NCBI GenBank assembly: GCA_007258455.2
Contig: VDFB02254926.1
Location: forward strand, 62,001-126,000
Direction: 5' to 3'
Length of the DNA stretch: 64,000 bases
Origin: Sequoia sempervirens
Taxonomy: Eukaryota > Streptophyta > Pinopsida > Cupressales > Cupressaceae
Shown: positions 23,991 to 35,469 of the stretch, one piece after another
Position numbering within the stretch: position 1 is the stretch's first letter
Layout: every line of letters begins with the position of its first letter
Position numbers and translations under genes: made by a program
Notes under the pieces: model-generated
What the model saw: only the letters and a program-made list of their open reading frames with translations
What the model was told of the DNA's origin: nothing
The model's database searches: none

Positions 23991-26694
23991 ATCCTAGTTC
24001 CCAGTTGGTACCTCAACAGATATGGTATCGTTCTCTATGAGATCTTGGACAATATTCTTGAGTTTCATGCAATTTGTAGTTATATGTCCTTTCATTTTAT
24101 GAAAGTCACGAAGATCACATTCATTGTACCAGGATGGCTTCTCTCGTGGTTTTTGGTAGTTTTCAAAGTTAGGAAGTGTCATCAAATTTGACTCTACCAG
24201 TTTGTTCATGATTGTCTCAATAGGTGAACTGATAACTATGTGTACCTGTGTTTAGGATATTTGTTCCTATTACCAGTTTTCCTTGGTTGCATGTTGGTGT
24301 TATTGATCTGATTTTTCTAAGGTGGTACCATTTGTTGCATAGTTGGTTGGATGTTATCAACTTGATTTTTATTGGGTCTAGGATCACTTAGTATGACCTT
24401 AGCGTCTACCAAACCGTTGTTTGTTACATTTTTTTTCTTAGCCCATACATGAGGTTTTTCATTTGAACTAGTTGAAGGATAGTTGCCTTTGTAAGCCTAA
24501 GTGTTTCCTTGTGAGATTAGGGCTCTTTCAATGTTAAGGGATCTTGGAACAAGCTCTTCATACGATGTGATGCATTGCATTTTAAATTGGAATGATAGAT
24601 TTGGATCAAGGTTGGCTATAATGATTCCCACTTGTTCATTACGAAGAGGCCACTTGCTTTTGCTAGCTCTTTGTCTCCATCATTATAATAAATTGGTGAA
24701 GGTTTCTCCTAGATTTTGTTTGAGAGTGTACAACTCTTCTAGGCTAACTTCCATGTCAAGATTGACAGAGAAGTGATCGATGAATTTGTCAGTGATTTCT
24801 TGAAAAGTTTTGATACCAGGAGGAAAATGAGAAAACCAATCCATAAGGAGGAAAATGAGAAAATCAATCCATAGCAGTACCTGTTAAACTTTGTGGGAAG
24901 AGGCACATTAGATATGAATAATTGAAAACCACTTCCATGCACATGATGTTAAATTCTTTGATATGGTCAATAGGACTTCCTCTCCCTTGGTATTTGTCAA
25001 ACTTGGGGATTTCAAAACTAGGAGGAAATGGTATCATTGCTATGTTGCCATCAAATGGATAAGGAAACAAGTTCTGTGTATGAGGTTTATTTGTCTTTCC
25101 CTTGAGAAGGTCCTACATTTCTTGTGAGAGTGCTTTCAATTGTGATGTGAAATCATCTTGTGGATTGGGTGGAGGAACATATGGTGGGATGAGAGATGAG
25201 TTATATGGGATGTATGAAGGTGTGAGATTTTGTGAAAGTGATGAATATGTTCTTGATGCATTTAGATTGATGATGTTCATATGAGGATAATAGGAACCTT
25301 GTTGTTGTTGTTGGGCATACTATTGAGCTAGTAAGGCTTGCTATTGTTGTTGGGATAATATAAATGCTTGTTGTGCTTGTTAGGAAATGGCCGCTTGTTG
25401 TTGTTGTGCTAAGGCTTCTTGTTGAGATTGAAATTTTTGTTGTCCTAAGGTTTCTTGTTGAGCTTGATGTTGTTGTTATGCTAAGATTTCTTATTGTGCT
25501 ACTAAGGTTGCTTGTTGTGCTTTTTGTTGTTGCTTTTGTTGTACAACTTGTTGATAAGTTTGTTGTGCTTGTTGTAAAGCTAAGGAATGTGCTTGCAATG
25601 TGGGATCAAGTGGTTGTTGAGACATCTGTGAAGGATTAAGAACATTGATTTTTTGAGTGGATAGTGGATTGCTGGTGAAAGGTGGAGGCTTCCCTTGGTT
25701 TAACATTCCTTGGAATATGGTAGAATGAGATGGAGGAATGTATGTTTGAGGTCTTGATTGATTTGGCATAGAAAAGGAAGTTGTTGGAAAAGATGATGTC
25801 ATTAAATTTTTCAATGGTAATGACATACTAGGACCTTGAGTCCATTGATTGAAAAGATTCCCTTGTCCTATGTTATGAGGATTGCCTTGTGCAAAATATG
25901 TAAACAAAGGATTTTTGATCTAGGTACTCCCAAGATTAATAGAGTTTGTAACCACAAGATTGCTTTGAAGTATATTGAAGGGGATGATGTTGTAATGGTA
26001 GATGGAATGAATGAACCCACCAGAGGGTTGGATAAAGATGTCCCTATTTGTGTTGAGGATTGATTCTGTGATACGCTATTGACATGCCCTAGTGTGTTGT
26101 TTTCATATTTTTGGTCTATACTACTTTGTGTGATGGTAGGCATACTTGTGGTACTCAAGATGTGGATGAAGAAGGTTGTCCCTAAAATGTTGAAGTGGTG
26201 GTGGAATAGTGAAGTTCAAGTGGAGTTTGTAACTATTTTGGATCCTTGGGAACAAGAGGAGCACCAAAGGTAGGTGTCCAAATAGTGGTGGGAGGTGAAG
26301 GATTATTTTTGAGATCACCCACAAGTGTACTATTTTCAAATGGTGAGATGTGACCAAAATCTTTAGCAAGGATGGTTGCAAGACTAAGTATGTAAGTTTG
26401 ACTTAGCCCTTGTGATGGAGTTGTGAAGTCGTGTGTTAAACTTTGTGCTATAAATGTTGGAGAGATAGGAGCTACACTTTCAAAGGATTGATGTTCCAAA
26501 ATTTCTTCCCTAGTGAGCTCAAATGGGTTGTTCGTGATGTCTTCGATCTCATATGATCCTGAAGGAGATGATGGTTGTTGTGATGGTGTAACATGAATTA
26601 TAGGATTAAATTCTAAAGGATTTGGGTCACTTGAGGTAAATGTAACTTTTTCTTTTCCCATGATTTTCTTGTGTTGTGATCTTGTCTTTACCAT
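23991..26694 (-). pseudogene. gag of element B
   Basis: Gag forms the particle in which reverse transcription happens. The start is taken at MVKTRSQHKK (26694, minus) because D's gag begins with the nearly identical MVQTRSQHKR. The order is: Pro/Ser/Thr-rich N-part to about 26230, Gln-rich stretch (QQAQQTYQQVVQQKQQQ, 25300-25600), capsid-type retrotrans_gag domain (FEIPKFDKYQGRG...LMCLFPQSLTGTAMD, about 25070-24500), and a zinc-knuckle remnant near 24130-24080. The knuckle has Arg at the first Cys position compared with D. Many stops and shifts. Confidence 0.8.
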
Positions 26695-27025
26695 AAATTT
26701 GGTGTCAGCTATGGGAGAGTGGTGTTGAGTTTTGTAATGTTTGAACTCTCTAGTTAACTCAAACCTAGGTAAAAGGGACACTCTAAGTTTTTTGGGAGCA
26801 ATGATGATAATGGGGGATGAAAATATGGGTGATGTGGGAAGTGATCTTTTCAAGCATTTTGGGACAACACTTTTGACTTAAGTTTGATGTTTTGATGTTG
26901 GGATAAAGGATGCTAATGAACTTAGAAATCTTTAGGGTATACTTGTGACCTTCAAGATAAGCTAGTTCAAATATGATAACTATCTCAACTAAGTGCATGG
27001 AAAAGGATACATTTCACATACAAAG
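26695..27025 (-). other. B leader, gag-proximal part
   Basis: Untranslated leader just upstream of B's gag on the minus strand. It joins to 33752 after removal of C, and the joined sequence aligns with D around 48180-48590. The last five bases (27021-27025, CAAAG) are the left target duplication of C. Confidence 0.7.
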
Positions 27026-28069
27026 TGTATGCAACCTAAAATGGTCACCTAGATTTTGGGCCCCATTTATTTAATTTGTCAACATCAACTTTCTGAATCA
27101 ATGATTGTCTCATTTTCAAATCAAATTTCTTAATCAATTCATGACTATTTCAAATGTTTCACTTTTCCCTAAGGTTTGAATACTTCATTAATTTTATTTA
27201 ATCAAAAGAAATAAATCCCTTTTAATAAATAAAATAATGTTATTTAATTGAAGTTAATATTACTTAAATAAAATGATGCTATTTAATTAAATCTATTTTT
27301 AATTAAATAATTTTATTTTATTTTATTAATATTCATTTCTAAATTACATAATCTTATTTTATTTTATTAAAAGAGATATTATCATCTTAAATAAAATAAA
27401 ATAAATGAAATATCCTCTCAAGAATATCTTGTGATGAAAAAAGGAAACAAATCAGTTAAAAGGGAAATAAACTAAAAAAAGAATTCCAATCAAGATTTGT
27501 TTCTATTTTTCTATTTATCCCACATTGCTTCTGAATTTGCCTTCAATTCCACTTTTGCCTATAAAATGAGCCCTCTCATTCTCATTTCAAAAAGAGAAAG
27601 AATCACGAATTTTTACATCAGACTTATGCTACAAATTTAAATTTTATCATTTGAGATTACATTAGTTTGATTTTATAAGCATCTTAGTTTTAGAGCATAT
27701 AGTTTAATATTGCATTTTAGCTTAATTTTCATAGTAGATTAATTTGCAAAATAATTCATTTATGGCATTGCATGTAGATTAATTTTCATTTCAATAAATA
27801 AGTTTGGTTTATTGCATTTTACAGCCATTTAGATTAGTTTTCATTGTTGCATTGCAAGAACAGGATTCATAGAGATTGGCATTCTTGCTTCTCTTTGAAT
27901 CTCTCGTTCTGAGATTCTATTTGCAGGGGTAACAGGATTAATCTGAGGGCCACAATATCAATCCCTGCTCTTCTCGGATAGAGAGTTGTGAATTGATTTG
28001 CAAGGACTCATTATTGAGTATCCTTGCATGGAAGGATTCACAGAAGTATAACATACTTTAAATTATACA
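27026..28069 (+). repeat. 5' LTR of element C (1044 bp)
   Basis: Starts TGTATGC, ends TTATACA; terminal inverted repeat TGTAT/ATACA. Near-identical to the 3' LTR at 32709-33746. The first third is AT-rich with TTTAATTAAAT runs. Confidence 0.95.
27560..27567 (+). promoter_or_regulatory. TATA box of C 5' LTR
   Basis: TATAAAAT about 535 bp into the LTR, conserved in the 3' LTR at 33245-33252. Likely pol II promoter of the element. Confidence 0.6.
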
Positions 28070-28072
28070 ATT

Positions 28073-28086
28073 TGGCGCCCACCGTG
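28073..28086 (+). other. Primer binding site of element C
   Basis: TGGCGCCCACCGTG begins three bases after the 5' LTR. This is the position and TGG-start pattern of a tRNA 3'-end complement. The cognate tRNA was not determined. Confidence 0.75.
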
Positions 28087-30802
28087 TTTAATTTTTAATT
28101 TTTAATTTAGTTTAGTTTTTAATTTAGTTTTTAATTTAGTTTTCAATTTAGTTTTTAATTTAGTTTTTAATTTTTAGTTTTTTTAGTTTAGTTTTTAATT
28201 TAGTTTTTAATTTAGTTTTTAGTTTTGCTTCATAAATCCAGCTTCCACTCAGTTGCAGGAAAAACGATTTCTGGGTTTTGTAGCCAGGGTCGAAATCTGA
28301 TCTGGGTATTTTTCAATTTTTTGATTTCTTTCACAGATCTGAAGAAAATAGCTGCACAAAAACCGTCGCGCGTCATTTTTTTCAGCTGGCTAAAGATTTA
28401 AAAAAATTATTTTTTCATCTTCTACTTGCTGGATCAAAAAACGATTTCTGGGTTTTATTTTTTGCTTCAAAAAATTTCTGGGTTTCTGTTTTTATCTACT
28501 CATTATAAACAGATTTTTCAGAAATCAAATTTGAAGATTTTTATGCATGTTTTTAATTAATTTTTTAATTTTTAGTTTTTAATTTAGTTTAGTTTTTAAT
28601 TCTAATTTAGTTTTTAATCTTAATTTAGTTTAGTTTTTAGTTAGTTTGGTTTAGTCTTTAATTTAGATTTTTAAATTAGATTTTTTTAGTTTCTAAAATT
28701 CAAATTAGATTTTTTTAAACTTTGTTAATTTAAAGTAGATTCTTTAACTTTGTTAATTTAAATTAGATTTTTTTACTTTAGATTTTTTAACTTTATTAAT
28801 TTAAATTAGAATTATTAATTTAGATTAGATTTTTTTTTAATTTAGATTAGATTTTTAATTTTATTAATTTAGATTAGTTTTGTTTTAAATTTTTAGTTTA
28901 GTATTAGATTAATTTAGTTTAATTTTAGTTTTGTTAACTAATTATTTTTAGATTAAATTTTGACTAGATTAAATTAGATTTTTTTAATTCCGGTTCTTCT
29001 AAATTATTTTTTCACAGCATAACAGTTTTTGTAGGACGCCAGTCAGAGAACTTGAAATACACTAACGGTTTGATTGTAGGACGCATGACAAAGACTTGAA
29101 AACAAACACTTACGCTTGTCAAAGATCTTATTTGAAAAAACATTGTGTTTGTTTTCCTGCTTTTCAATTCACACAGTCTAATTAGGGCTTCGTTAAAATT
29201 CTTAGGAGTTTTGATAGTGAGTAGGGAATTTGGCTCTTTGTTACATGGAGGTGATGACCATGGACAAATCCAGGCTCCTGATGATCTTACTAATATGACA
29301 AACTCTTAGGGAGCGGAGCAAGGTAGTGAATCTTTAGCACTTTCACTCGTCAGGGGATTATGCTCTTCTCTCATTAAGAGAATCAAAAACCCAAAAGCAT
29401 GTGGATTTGGTGAAGTGAAACTAGCTCGGTGATTAAGGTTGTTTAGCGTGTTTGGGTAAAGAGACGGACTAGAGAAGTATGCTATTCTCCTTTTGGGAGA
29501 ATCAGAAAATCAGAAACCCGAATCCGAGCCATGTCCAGTGTCACCTTTAGAGGGCCTGCCGGAAGTTGAACCTCCGGGAACGACCCAAGTGAGTAAACAC
29601 CTATCGCCGGTGATTCCACCTCACTATAATAAAGAACGTCTTGTTGATTCTAAAGACTCCAAGACCATAGTAACTTCTTTTCCATGACTTGGACGATCAT
29701 CATGGAAAAGCTCTGTTTATTGCACTGAGCAGCACCGCTCAGAGCCCTGCTTGCGGGGGTGTGTGATTTTCAGGTGTTGGTGTGGCTGCGAGGCCCGAGC
29801 TCTGTATCAGAGGCACCGAAGGTTATTGAGAATGGAAGCCAAGTAAAAACCTCTTAGTTAGTTGCCTACCCGGTTCACCTCCGAAAGGAGTCATAATCTT
29901 TGTGCAAGGAGGGGGAAGAATCTCTCCGTATGTTGATCATACACAGATTCCCATCATAGGCATACACCTAGACGTTTGGAGGTGGTTGCGACACTGGCCC
30001 CTGCTACAAGGGTAACCTTTGAATGTACACTATTGAGTCCTTGAAAACACCAAAAACACGGGTGCCCTCTAGGGGGTGACACGGCTATGTGAGGTGCACG
30101 TATGCGCATAAGCAATGGGGCAAAGGTTTTGACTTCTCACCATTTTCTTTGGTAGGGATAGCTATGTGTTTGTTTTTGAGTCTTAAACATTGTCCAAGCA
30201 TCTTCAAACAAGACTCCCCCGATACTATCAAGTTGCTTTGTCCTTGATAGATCTGTTATTGACTACTTTTTATATCACAACTTGTCTGATTGAAACCTAT
30301 GTGCTTGATCAAAATCTGTGGATATACTTGCTTAATTTTTGCAAACAAACAACAAACTGAAATACTGAGTTCTTCGATTAGGTGACTTGTCCCAGTTTTA
30401 GAGACCTGTTCTATATTTAGGGTTTATGTGTCCTTGACCTTTTGAATTAGTGATCCTTGATCTCATAAGCGATTTTGCTTGAGATTGGCAAATTAGGAAT
30501 TGTTCCTGTCAAATAGATAAATTTTTAGACTCTTTGATAACACACTTGGAGAGTGCTAGTAGTCTCCTTGTCCACCCATTTTCATACAATTCAAACTCAG
30601 TACACTTTGTGTAAGTCATCCTCCTGATCCATATGTGCTAAGGTATTCACCCAAGAATTGAGCACCTCTGAGGCAGTGTTGGTTTGCACCTATTTGCAAC
30701 AGTTCTATTTCACCATCTCTCTTGGACAAGAGAAAACTTTTACTATCCTAGTCTGGTATTGACGTTTCTTAGAATTGTCTGTTTACTTGAACTCTCCCTT
30801 TC
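28087..30802 (+). other. Leader of element C, no firm gene
   Basis: A 2.7-kb untranslated leader. From 28087 to 28230 and from 28540 to 28990 it is a TTTTAATTTAG-type low-complexity tract. A 64-codon ORF at 29493-29687 (MGESENQKPESEPCPVSPLE start) is open but has no family match and may be chance or an upstream ORF. Confidence 0.7.
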
Positions 30803-31090
30803 ATGTCAGTCACAACAAGATATCAAGTGAGCCAAGGAAAGCGACCTCAGATAGTCTTTAACCAACTACCCCTAGTTCAGACTTGTCAAAAGAGAAAGGA
30901 AAAAGAACCAATATTTGACCAGTCACCTAAGAGTCAGTCTGAAACCTATTTTGACCCAAAGAGCCATTTTAGTGACTTGAGTACCCCCTCAGCACCTTCA
31001 CACATAGGTATGGATATGAGTTATACTGTCACTCGACGGGAGAGGGAAGCCATGGATCAAATCTTGATGATATCTATGAACAACACATAA
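30803..31090 (+). CDS. Element C ORF1, gag N-terminal segment (95 aa)
   Basis: The start is the first ATG (MSVTTRYQVSQGKRPQ) after the long leader. Hydrophilic, with no recognised domain. It occupies the position of the gag N-terminus in the related B and D elements. It ends in TAA at 31088-31090, and ORF2 begins five bases later in another frame. Whether ORF1 and ORF2 were once one frame cannot be decided from one copy. Confidence 0.55.
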   Translation: MSVTTRYQVSQGKRPQIVFNQLPLVQTCQKRKEKEPIFDQSPKSQSETYFDPKSHFSDLSTPSAPSHIGMDMSYTVTRREREAMDQILMISMNNT

Positions 31091-31095
31091 ACAAC

Positions 31096-31956
31096 ATGAT
31101 ATTTGGAAATTCTTCTCATGATGATCAACCTGGTTCACCCCTCATTAATATAAGATATTTGGATGCCCATCAATGGGATGAACGGTATAAGAGACGAGCT
31201 CAACAAGAAAAATGGTCACAATACGAAGACCAAGACAATGAACCTCGTGATGCTCATGTCAATACAACATATACCAATGACTTGTTCAAACAATCTAGAC
31301 CAAGCTCACCACTTCAACATACCTCAAGGTTCACAAGTGATAGGCTCAAAAGAATTGAACGCGAAAAGAAAGCCTTTCTAGATGAACAAGCTGCAAAGCA
31401 AGAAAAGTTTAGACAACTTGAGGAAGAGAGCCAAGCTTTATTGGAAGTACAAAGGAAACTCGCTCAAGAGGAGAAAGATAGGCAGTTAGCCCACCAATTA
31501 AACAAACAATACAATACAAGGGGTGCTAATAGTGGACATAATTCTCCTCCCTCCACCCCTTCCAAAACACCAAGAAGTAGAAGGCGGTCAAGGACCCCTT
31601 CTAGATCTCCTAGTCCTAGAGGAAGAAGGGCCTCTCAGTATGCTCACTATAGGAGGCAAACTCCTCCCAGAAATTCAAGACCACACTCCCAACATGTACA
31701 TCCTAGTTCCCAACATGGAGGTGGTAGCTCACATTATGACTTTGATACTCAAGACTTCATGCGAATACAACAAGAGCCTATCTTCCAACAGTATGTGGAG
31801 AGGTATTTGGAACAAAACAAAGATAAGTTCTTGGAAAGTCTAATCAACAAGGGTGCCAGAGTCCCTTATAATTTTGATGTGGACAACAAAATACAAAAGC
31901 AAAATCCCTCTCAAGAGGAAGAAATCCGCCAAATGAAGCAAATGATGGAAAAATGA
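31096..31956 (+). CDS. Element C ORF2, coiled-coil and SR-rich protein (286 aa)
   Basis: Open for 286 residues. Residues about 75-135 are a highly charged helix-forming stretch (DRLKRIEREKKAFLDEQAAK, then LEVQRKLAQEEKDRQLAHQL), likely a coiled coil. Residues about 155-185 are Arg-Ser rich (SRRRSRTPSRSPSPRGRR), like the RS domains of splicing factors. A segment rich in His, Ser and Tyr follows, then QQEPIFQQYVERYLEQNK. The C-terminus reaches MMEK and overlaps the ORF3 start by four bases (ATGA). It is probably the N-terminal half of the gag protein; the RS tract might bind RNA or nuclear factors, but that is inference. Confidence 0.65.
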   Translation: MIFGNSSHDDQPGSPLINIRYLDAHQWDERYKRRAQQEKWSQYEDQDNEPRDAHVNTTYTNDLFKQSRPSSPLQHTSRFTSDRLKRIEREKKAFLDEQAAKQEKFRQLEEESQALLEVQRKLAQEEKDRQLAHQLNKQYNTRGANSGHNSPPSTPSKTPRSRRRSRTPSRSPSPRGRRASQYAHYRRQTPPRNSRPHSQHVHPSSQHGGGSSHYDFDTQDFMRIQQEPIFQQYVERYLEQNKDKFLESLINKGARVPYNFDVDNKIQKQNPSQEEEIRQMKQMMEK

Positions 31957-32612
31957 TGCAACCTAAGAGCTCATTCTCACTAGACTCAATTTGTCCTAAT
32001 CCATTCGACAAGAGTGTGAGTATGAAAGATTTTCCAAAGAGGGTGGAATTCCCACAATATGATAAATATGATGGCAGTGGTGATCCACACGACCATGTGC
32101 GTCAGTTCTATACTATGAGCTTTGAATTCCATCAAGATGACTCCTATTTGATGAGGTTATTCCCTAGGAGTCTTAAAGGACAAGCAATGGAATGGTTTAC
32201 CAATATCACTCCTCCTGTCAAGACTTTTAGAGAACTTGTTCATAGATTCGTTCAACACTTCGCATATAATCTGTCAAGACCTGTTACTATGTTGGACCTA
32301 TGCAACTTGAAACAAAATCAGGGGGAACCCTTTGTTACCTTCTTGCAAAGGTGGAGGAGACAATGCTCTTGGTATCCTAGGATGATCCATGAGGATGAAA
32401 AAATTGACATACTTGTTAGTAATTTGGTGCCTGAAATGAGACATGAGATCAAAAAGATAGTCTTCACTTCCTTTGATACCATGATTGAAACTGCATGCCG
32501 CATTGAGGATGTTCTAAAAGAACAAGGCATTTTGACCAAACATAACAATCATGTTCAAAGGCCTTTTGTTTATGTTTGTCTAGATGTGATCCCGAGTCGA
32601 CCTCACATCTAA
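31953..32612 (+). CDS. Element C ORF3, retrotrans_gag capsid-type domain (219 aa)
   Basis: Contains the plant gag capsid domain: FPKRVEFPQYDKYDGSGDP, then SYLMRLFPRSLKGQAMEWF, FRELVHRFVQHFAYN and GEPFVTFLQRWRRQ. It aligns with the gag domains of B and D (FEIPKFDKYRGTGN, LMRLFPRSL). No zinc knuckle follows; the frame runs into the 23-bp repeat block (...DVIPSRPHI) and stops. The start overlaps the stop of ORF2 as ATGA. A clean frame of this size suggests recent activity or selection. Confidence 0.8.
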   Translation: MMQPKSSFSLDSICPNPFDKSVSMKDFPKRVEFPQYDKYDGSGDPHDHVRQFYTMSFEFHQDDSYLMRLFPRSLKGQAMEWFTNITPPVKTFRELVHRFVQHFAYNLSRPVTMLDLCNLKQNQGEPFVTFLQRWRRQCSWYPRMIHEDEKIDILVSNLVPEMRHEIKKIVFTSFDTMIETACRIEDVLKEQGILTKHNNHVQRPFVYVCLDVIPSRPHI

Positions 32613-32690
32613 GTTGTTTTGTGATCCCAAATCGATTTCACATTGCAACTTCATTCTTTGACTGCATGTGATCCCGAGTCGACCTCACAT
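32586..32690 (+). repeat. Three 23-bp repeats before the C PPT
   Basis: GTGATCCCGAGTCGACCTCA-type units at 32586-32608, 32621-32643 (diverged) and 32668-32690. They lie between the gag end and the PPT and replace the expected zinc knuckle and pol. They may mark the deletion junction that made C non-autonomous. Confidence 0.75.
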
Positions 32691-32695
32691 TAGTC

Positions 32696-32708
32696 AAAGA
32701 GGGGCAAA
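32696..32708 (+). other. Polypurine tract of element C
   Basis: AAAGAGGGGCAAA directly before the 3' LTR. It closely resembles the tracts of B and D. Confidence 0.85.
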
Positions 32709-33746
32709 TGTATGCAACCTAAAATGGTCACCTAGATTTTGGGCCCCATTTATTTAATTTGTCAACATCAACTTTCTGAATCAATGATTGTCGCATTTTC
32801 AAATCAAATTTCTTAATCAATTCATGACTATTTCAAATGTTTCACTTTTCCCTAAGGTTTGAATGCTTCATTAATTTTATTTAATCAAAAGAAATAAATC
32901 CCTTTTAATAAATAAAATAATGTTATTTAATTGAAGTTAATATTACTTAAATAAAATGATGCTATTTAATTAAATCTATTTTTAATTAAATAATTTTATT
33001 TTATTTTATTAATATTCATTTCTAAATTACATAATCTTATTTTATTTTATTAAAAGAGATATTATCATCTTAAGTAAAATAAAATAAATAAAATATCCTC
33101 TCAAGAATATCCTGTGATGAAAAAAAGGGAAACAAATCAGTTAAAAGGGAAATAAACTAAAAAAAAAATTCCAATCAAGATTTGTTTCTATTTTTCTATT
33201 TATCCCACATTGCTTCTGAATTTGCCTTCAATTCCACTTTTGCCTATAAAATGAGCCCTCTCATTCTCATTTCAAAAAAGAGAATCACGAATTTTTACAT
33301 CAGACTTATGCTACAAATTTAAATTTTATCATTTGAGATTACATTAGTTTGATTTTATAAGCATCTTAGTTTTAGAGCATATAGTTTAATATTGCATTTT
33401 AGCTTAATCTTCATAGTAGATTAATTTGCAAAATAATTCATTTATGGCATTGCATGTAGATTAATTTTCATTTCAATAAATTAGTTTGGTTTATTGCCAT
33501 TTTACATCATTTAGATTGTTTGTTGCATTGCAGAAGCAGGATTCATGGAGATTGGCATTCTTGCTTCTCCTCTTTGAATCTCTGTTAGAGATTGTATTTG
33601 CAGGGGTAGCAGGGTTAATCTGAGGGCCACAATATCAATCCCTGCTCTTCTCGGATAGAGAGCTGTGAATTGATTTGCAAGGACTCATTATTGAGTATCC
33701 TTGCATGCAAGGATTCACAGAAGTATAACATACTTTCAGTTATACA
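32709..33746 (+). repeat. 3' LTR of element C (1038 bp)
   Basis: Matches the 5' LTR with scattered substitutions and a few small indels near the end (about 33500-33600). Ends TTATACA followed by the CAAAG duplication (33747-33751). Confidence 0.95.
33245..33252 (+). promoter_or_regulatory. TATA box of C 3' LTR
   Basis: TATAAAAT, aligned with the one at 27560. Confidence 0.55.
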
Positions 33747-35339
33747 CAAAGTAGCTAAGGTAGAAAGTTGGTTTGATGTTTAAGTCCCAAAGTGTTAATG
33801 TTTTTGAAAGTTTTCAAAGATAGATGTGGTGAAGGATGAAATTTGATGAAGGGGTGAGTGAAATGTTGAACCCAATGTTGAAATAAAGTGAACCTTTTGT
33901 TTTGACAAGACCAAGGTAGTGAGAATGATGCTAGACCTCTAAAATTTTCAAATCCTATAAAATGAGAGGATGGATGGGAATGTTCAAACCTGTTTGGGCT
34001 CTCCTTGCTCGGACATAAAATTTTCTCACCAAAGTGTAACGATTGTGGTAAAATATTGAAGCCCACTTTTGACTATACTTTGCTCTACAATTCCTACGTC
34101 TGAATGGGAATGCTGGTGAATTTCCCCTACGGATTTTGACTGTTTGATGAATCATTTAGTGGAGTTGAGTATCATGAAAAAGACTAGGTTTTTATTCCAA
34201 AAGACAACAAACAATTCTGGACTATACCTTGAAGCATGTCTATAAATGTTTGCTACCAATTTTTTATGTTTTTTGAACTGCTTGAAGGTGTTTCTTAATG
34301 GCTTTTGGAGTTAGATGCCTAAGTCTAAAATCAAGACCCATAGACTTTGGCTTAGGAATCCTGATTTTTCATGAGATCATGTGGAAACAGTTTAAGTGTA
34401 TGGAAGAAAGGAAGATATTTATTACCATGCGGGTGGTGGTAATAGGGGCCTTCTAGCCTCAATATCAATGTGTTCCTCTTCTTTGTCTAGAATGGTTGTT
34501 GTGTTTCTCCACTAAAATTTCTTTTCCTTGTTTTCAAAAGTGAAGCTTCTCAAATTGCTAATGAGATCTATTTGTTCACCATTTATGAGTTCAAAGTTTG
34601 GCTGAATTATAGCACTTGGAAGATTAGGTTGTTCAATGGGAGAAATTGGTCTCCAAATAGTCATGTGGGGTTCATTTGTCAATTTATCTTTGCTTGAATA
34701 AATTGATTTTACCACAAACACTTGTCTTTGATTATGTTTCCAACCTAGATGTCTATGTCAAAAACATCATAACTTTCACAATGTGCATTTCATGAAAATC
34801 GTGAGGCTAAAGTCATAATTGCCTATGTTGTCTTTGGTAAATATGGGTTTGAGATTAATGTAAAGATATTAAAAAATCACTAAGAATAAATCCTTAGGAC
34901 AAGCAGTAATATCAAGGCTAACTCAAGAAGTCCATACTTAAGCCAAAGTGTTTGAAATTTTGGATAGTGAATGTTTATTTTTGGATCGTTTTGAAATCAA
35001 GAAAATGATTAAACTCACTCACAAGCATTATAAACCTAGGATAGAAATGGCTATATTTGTTATATTCCCACTTGGATTTCTCTAGTTGTGCTTATTTAGA
35101 GTGGATGATTAGAAGCTTGACCACACTAGCTCCCCTCCACAAAACTCACTTCTACGAGTCAGCCAAGCTTCGAGTTCTCATAAATCTCCTATGAAAAACT
35201 CTTCATCTCTACTAAGAACCATAAATATGTGGGACGGCTTCAGAGGTTTGACCTCCTGACATCAACAAATATTAGGGATTTTTGGTTGCTACACAAAGGT
35301 TCATAATAAGGGCATCTAGTTTAGGGGGTGCAATGATAA

Positions 35340-35469
35340 ACTCCTTGTGAGAGGTATCCCAACCCTTCAAAGAAGGGATTTACACATCATAAAGATATTG
35401 GGGGACTCATTGTGAGAGGTCTCCCAACCCTTGAAAGAAGGGCTTTACACATCATAAAGATACTGGGGG
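35340..35469. repeat. 65-bp tandem duplication in B leader
   Basis: Two units of 65 bp (35340-35404, 35405-35469), starting ACTCCTTGTGAGAGG and ACTCATTGTGAGAGG, differing at about five sites. Absent from D at the aligned position. Confidence 0.85.

Larger units (their letters stand above)
27026..33746 (+). mobile_element. Element C: gag-only non-autonomous LTR retrotransposon
   Basis: A complete 6.7-kb element with two LTRs (27026-28069 and 32709-33746), perfect CAAAG target duplications (27021-27025, 33747-33751), PBS, long leader, gag-like ORFs and PPT. No protease, RT, RNase H or integrase is present, so it must rely on another element's enzymes. This matches the known class of gag-only non-autonomous plant elements (TR-GAG). 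It lies in the leader of B, so it is younger than B. LTR differences are few and mostly single-base or small indels, roughly 3-4% by eye. Confidence 0.92.

Noticed and set aside
23763..24191. 142-codon + strand ORF
   Set aside because: Overlaps the protease/gag end of B on the minus strand, which has clear homology to D.
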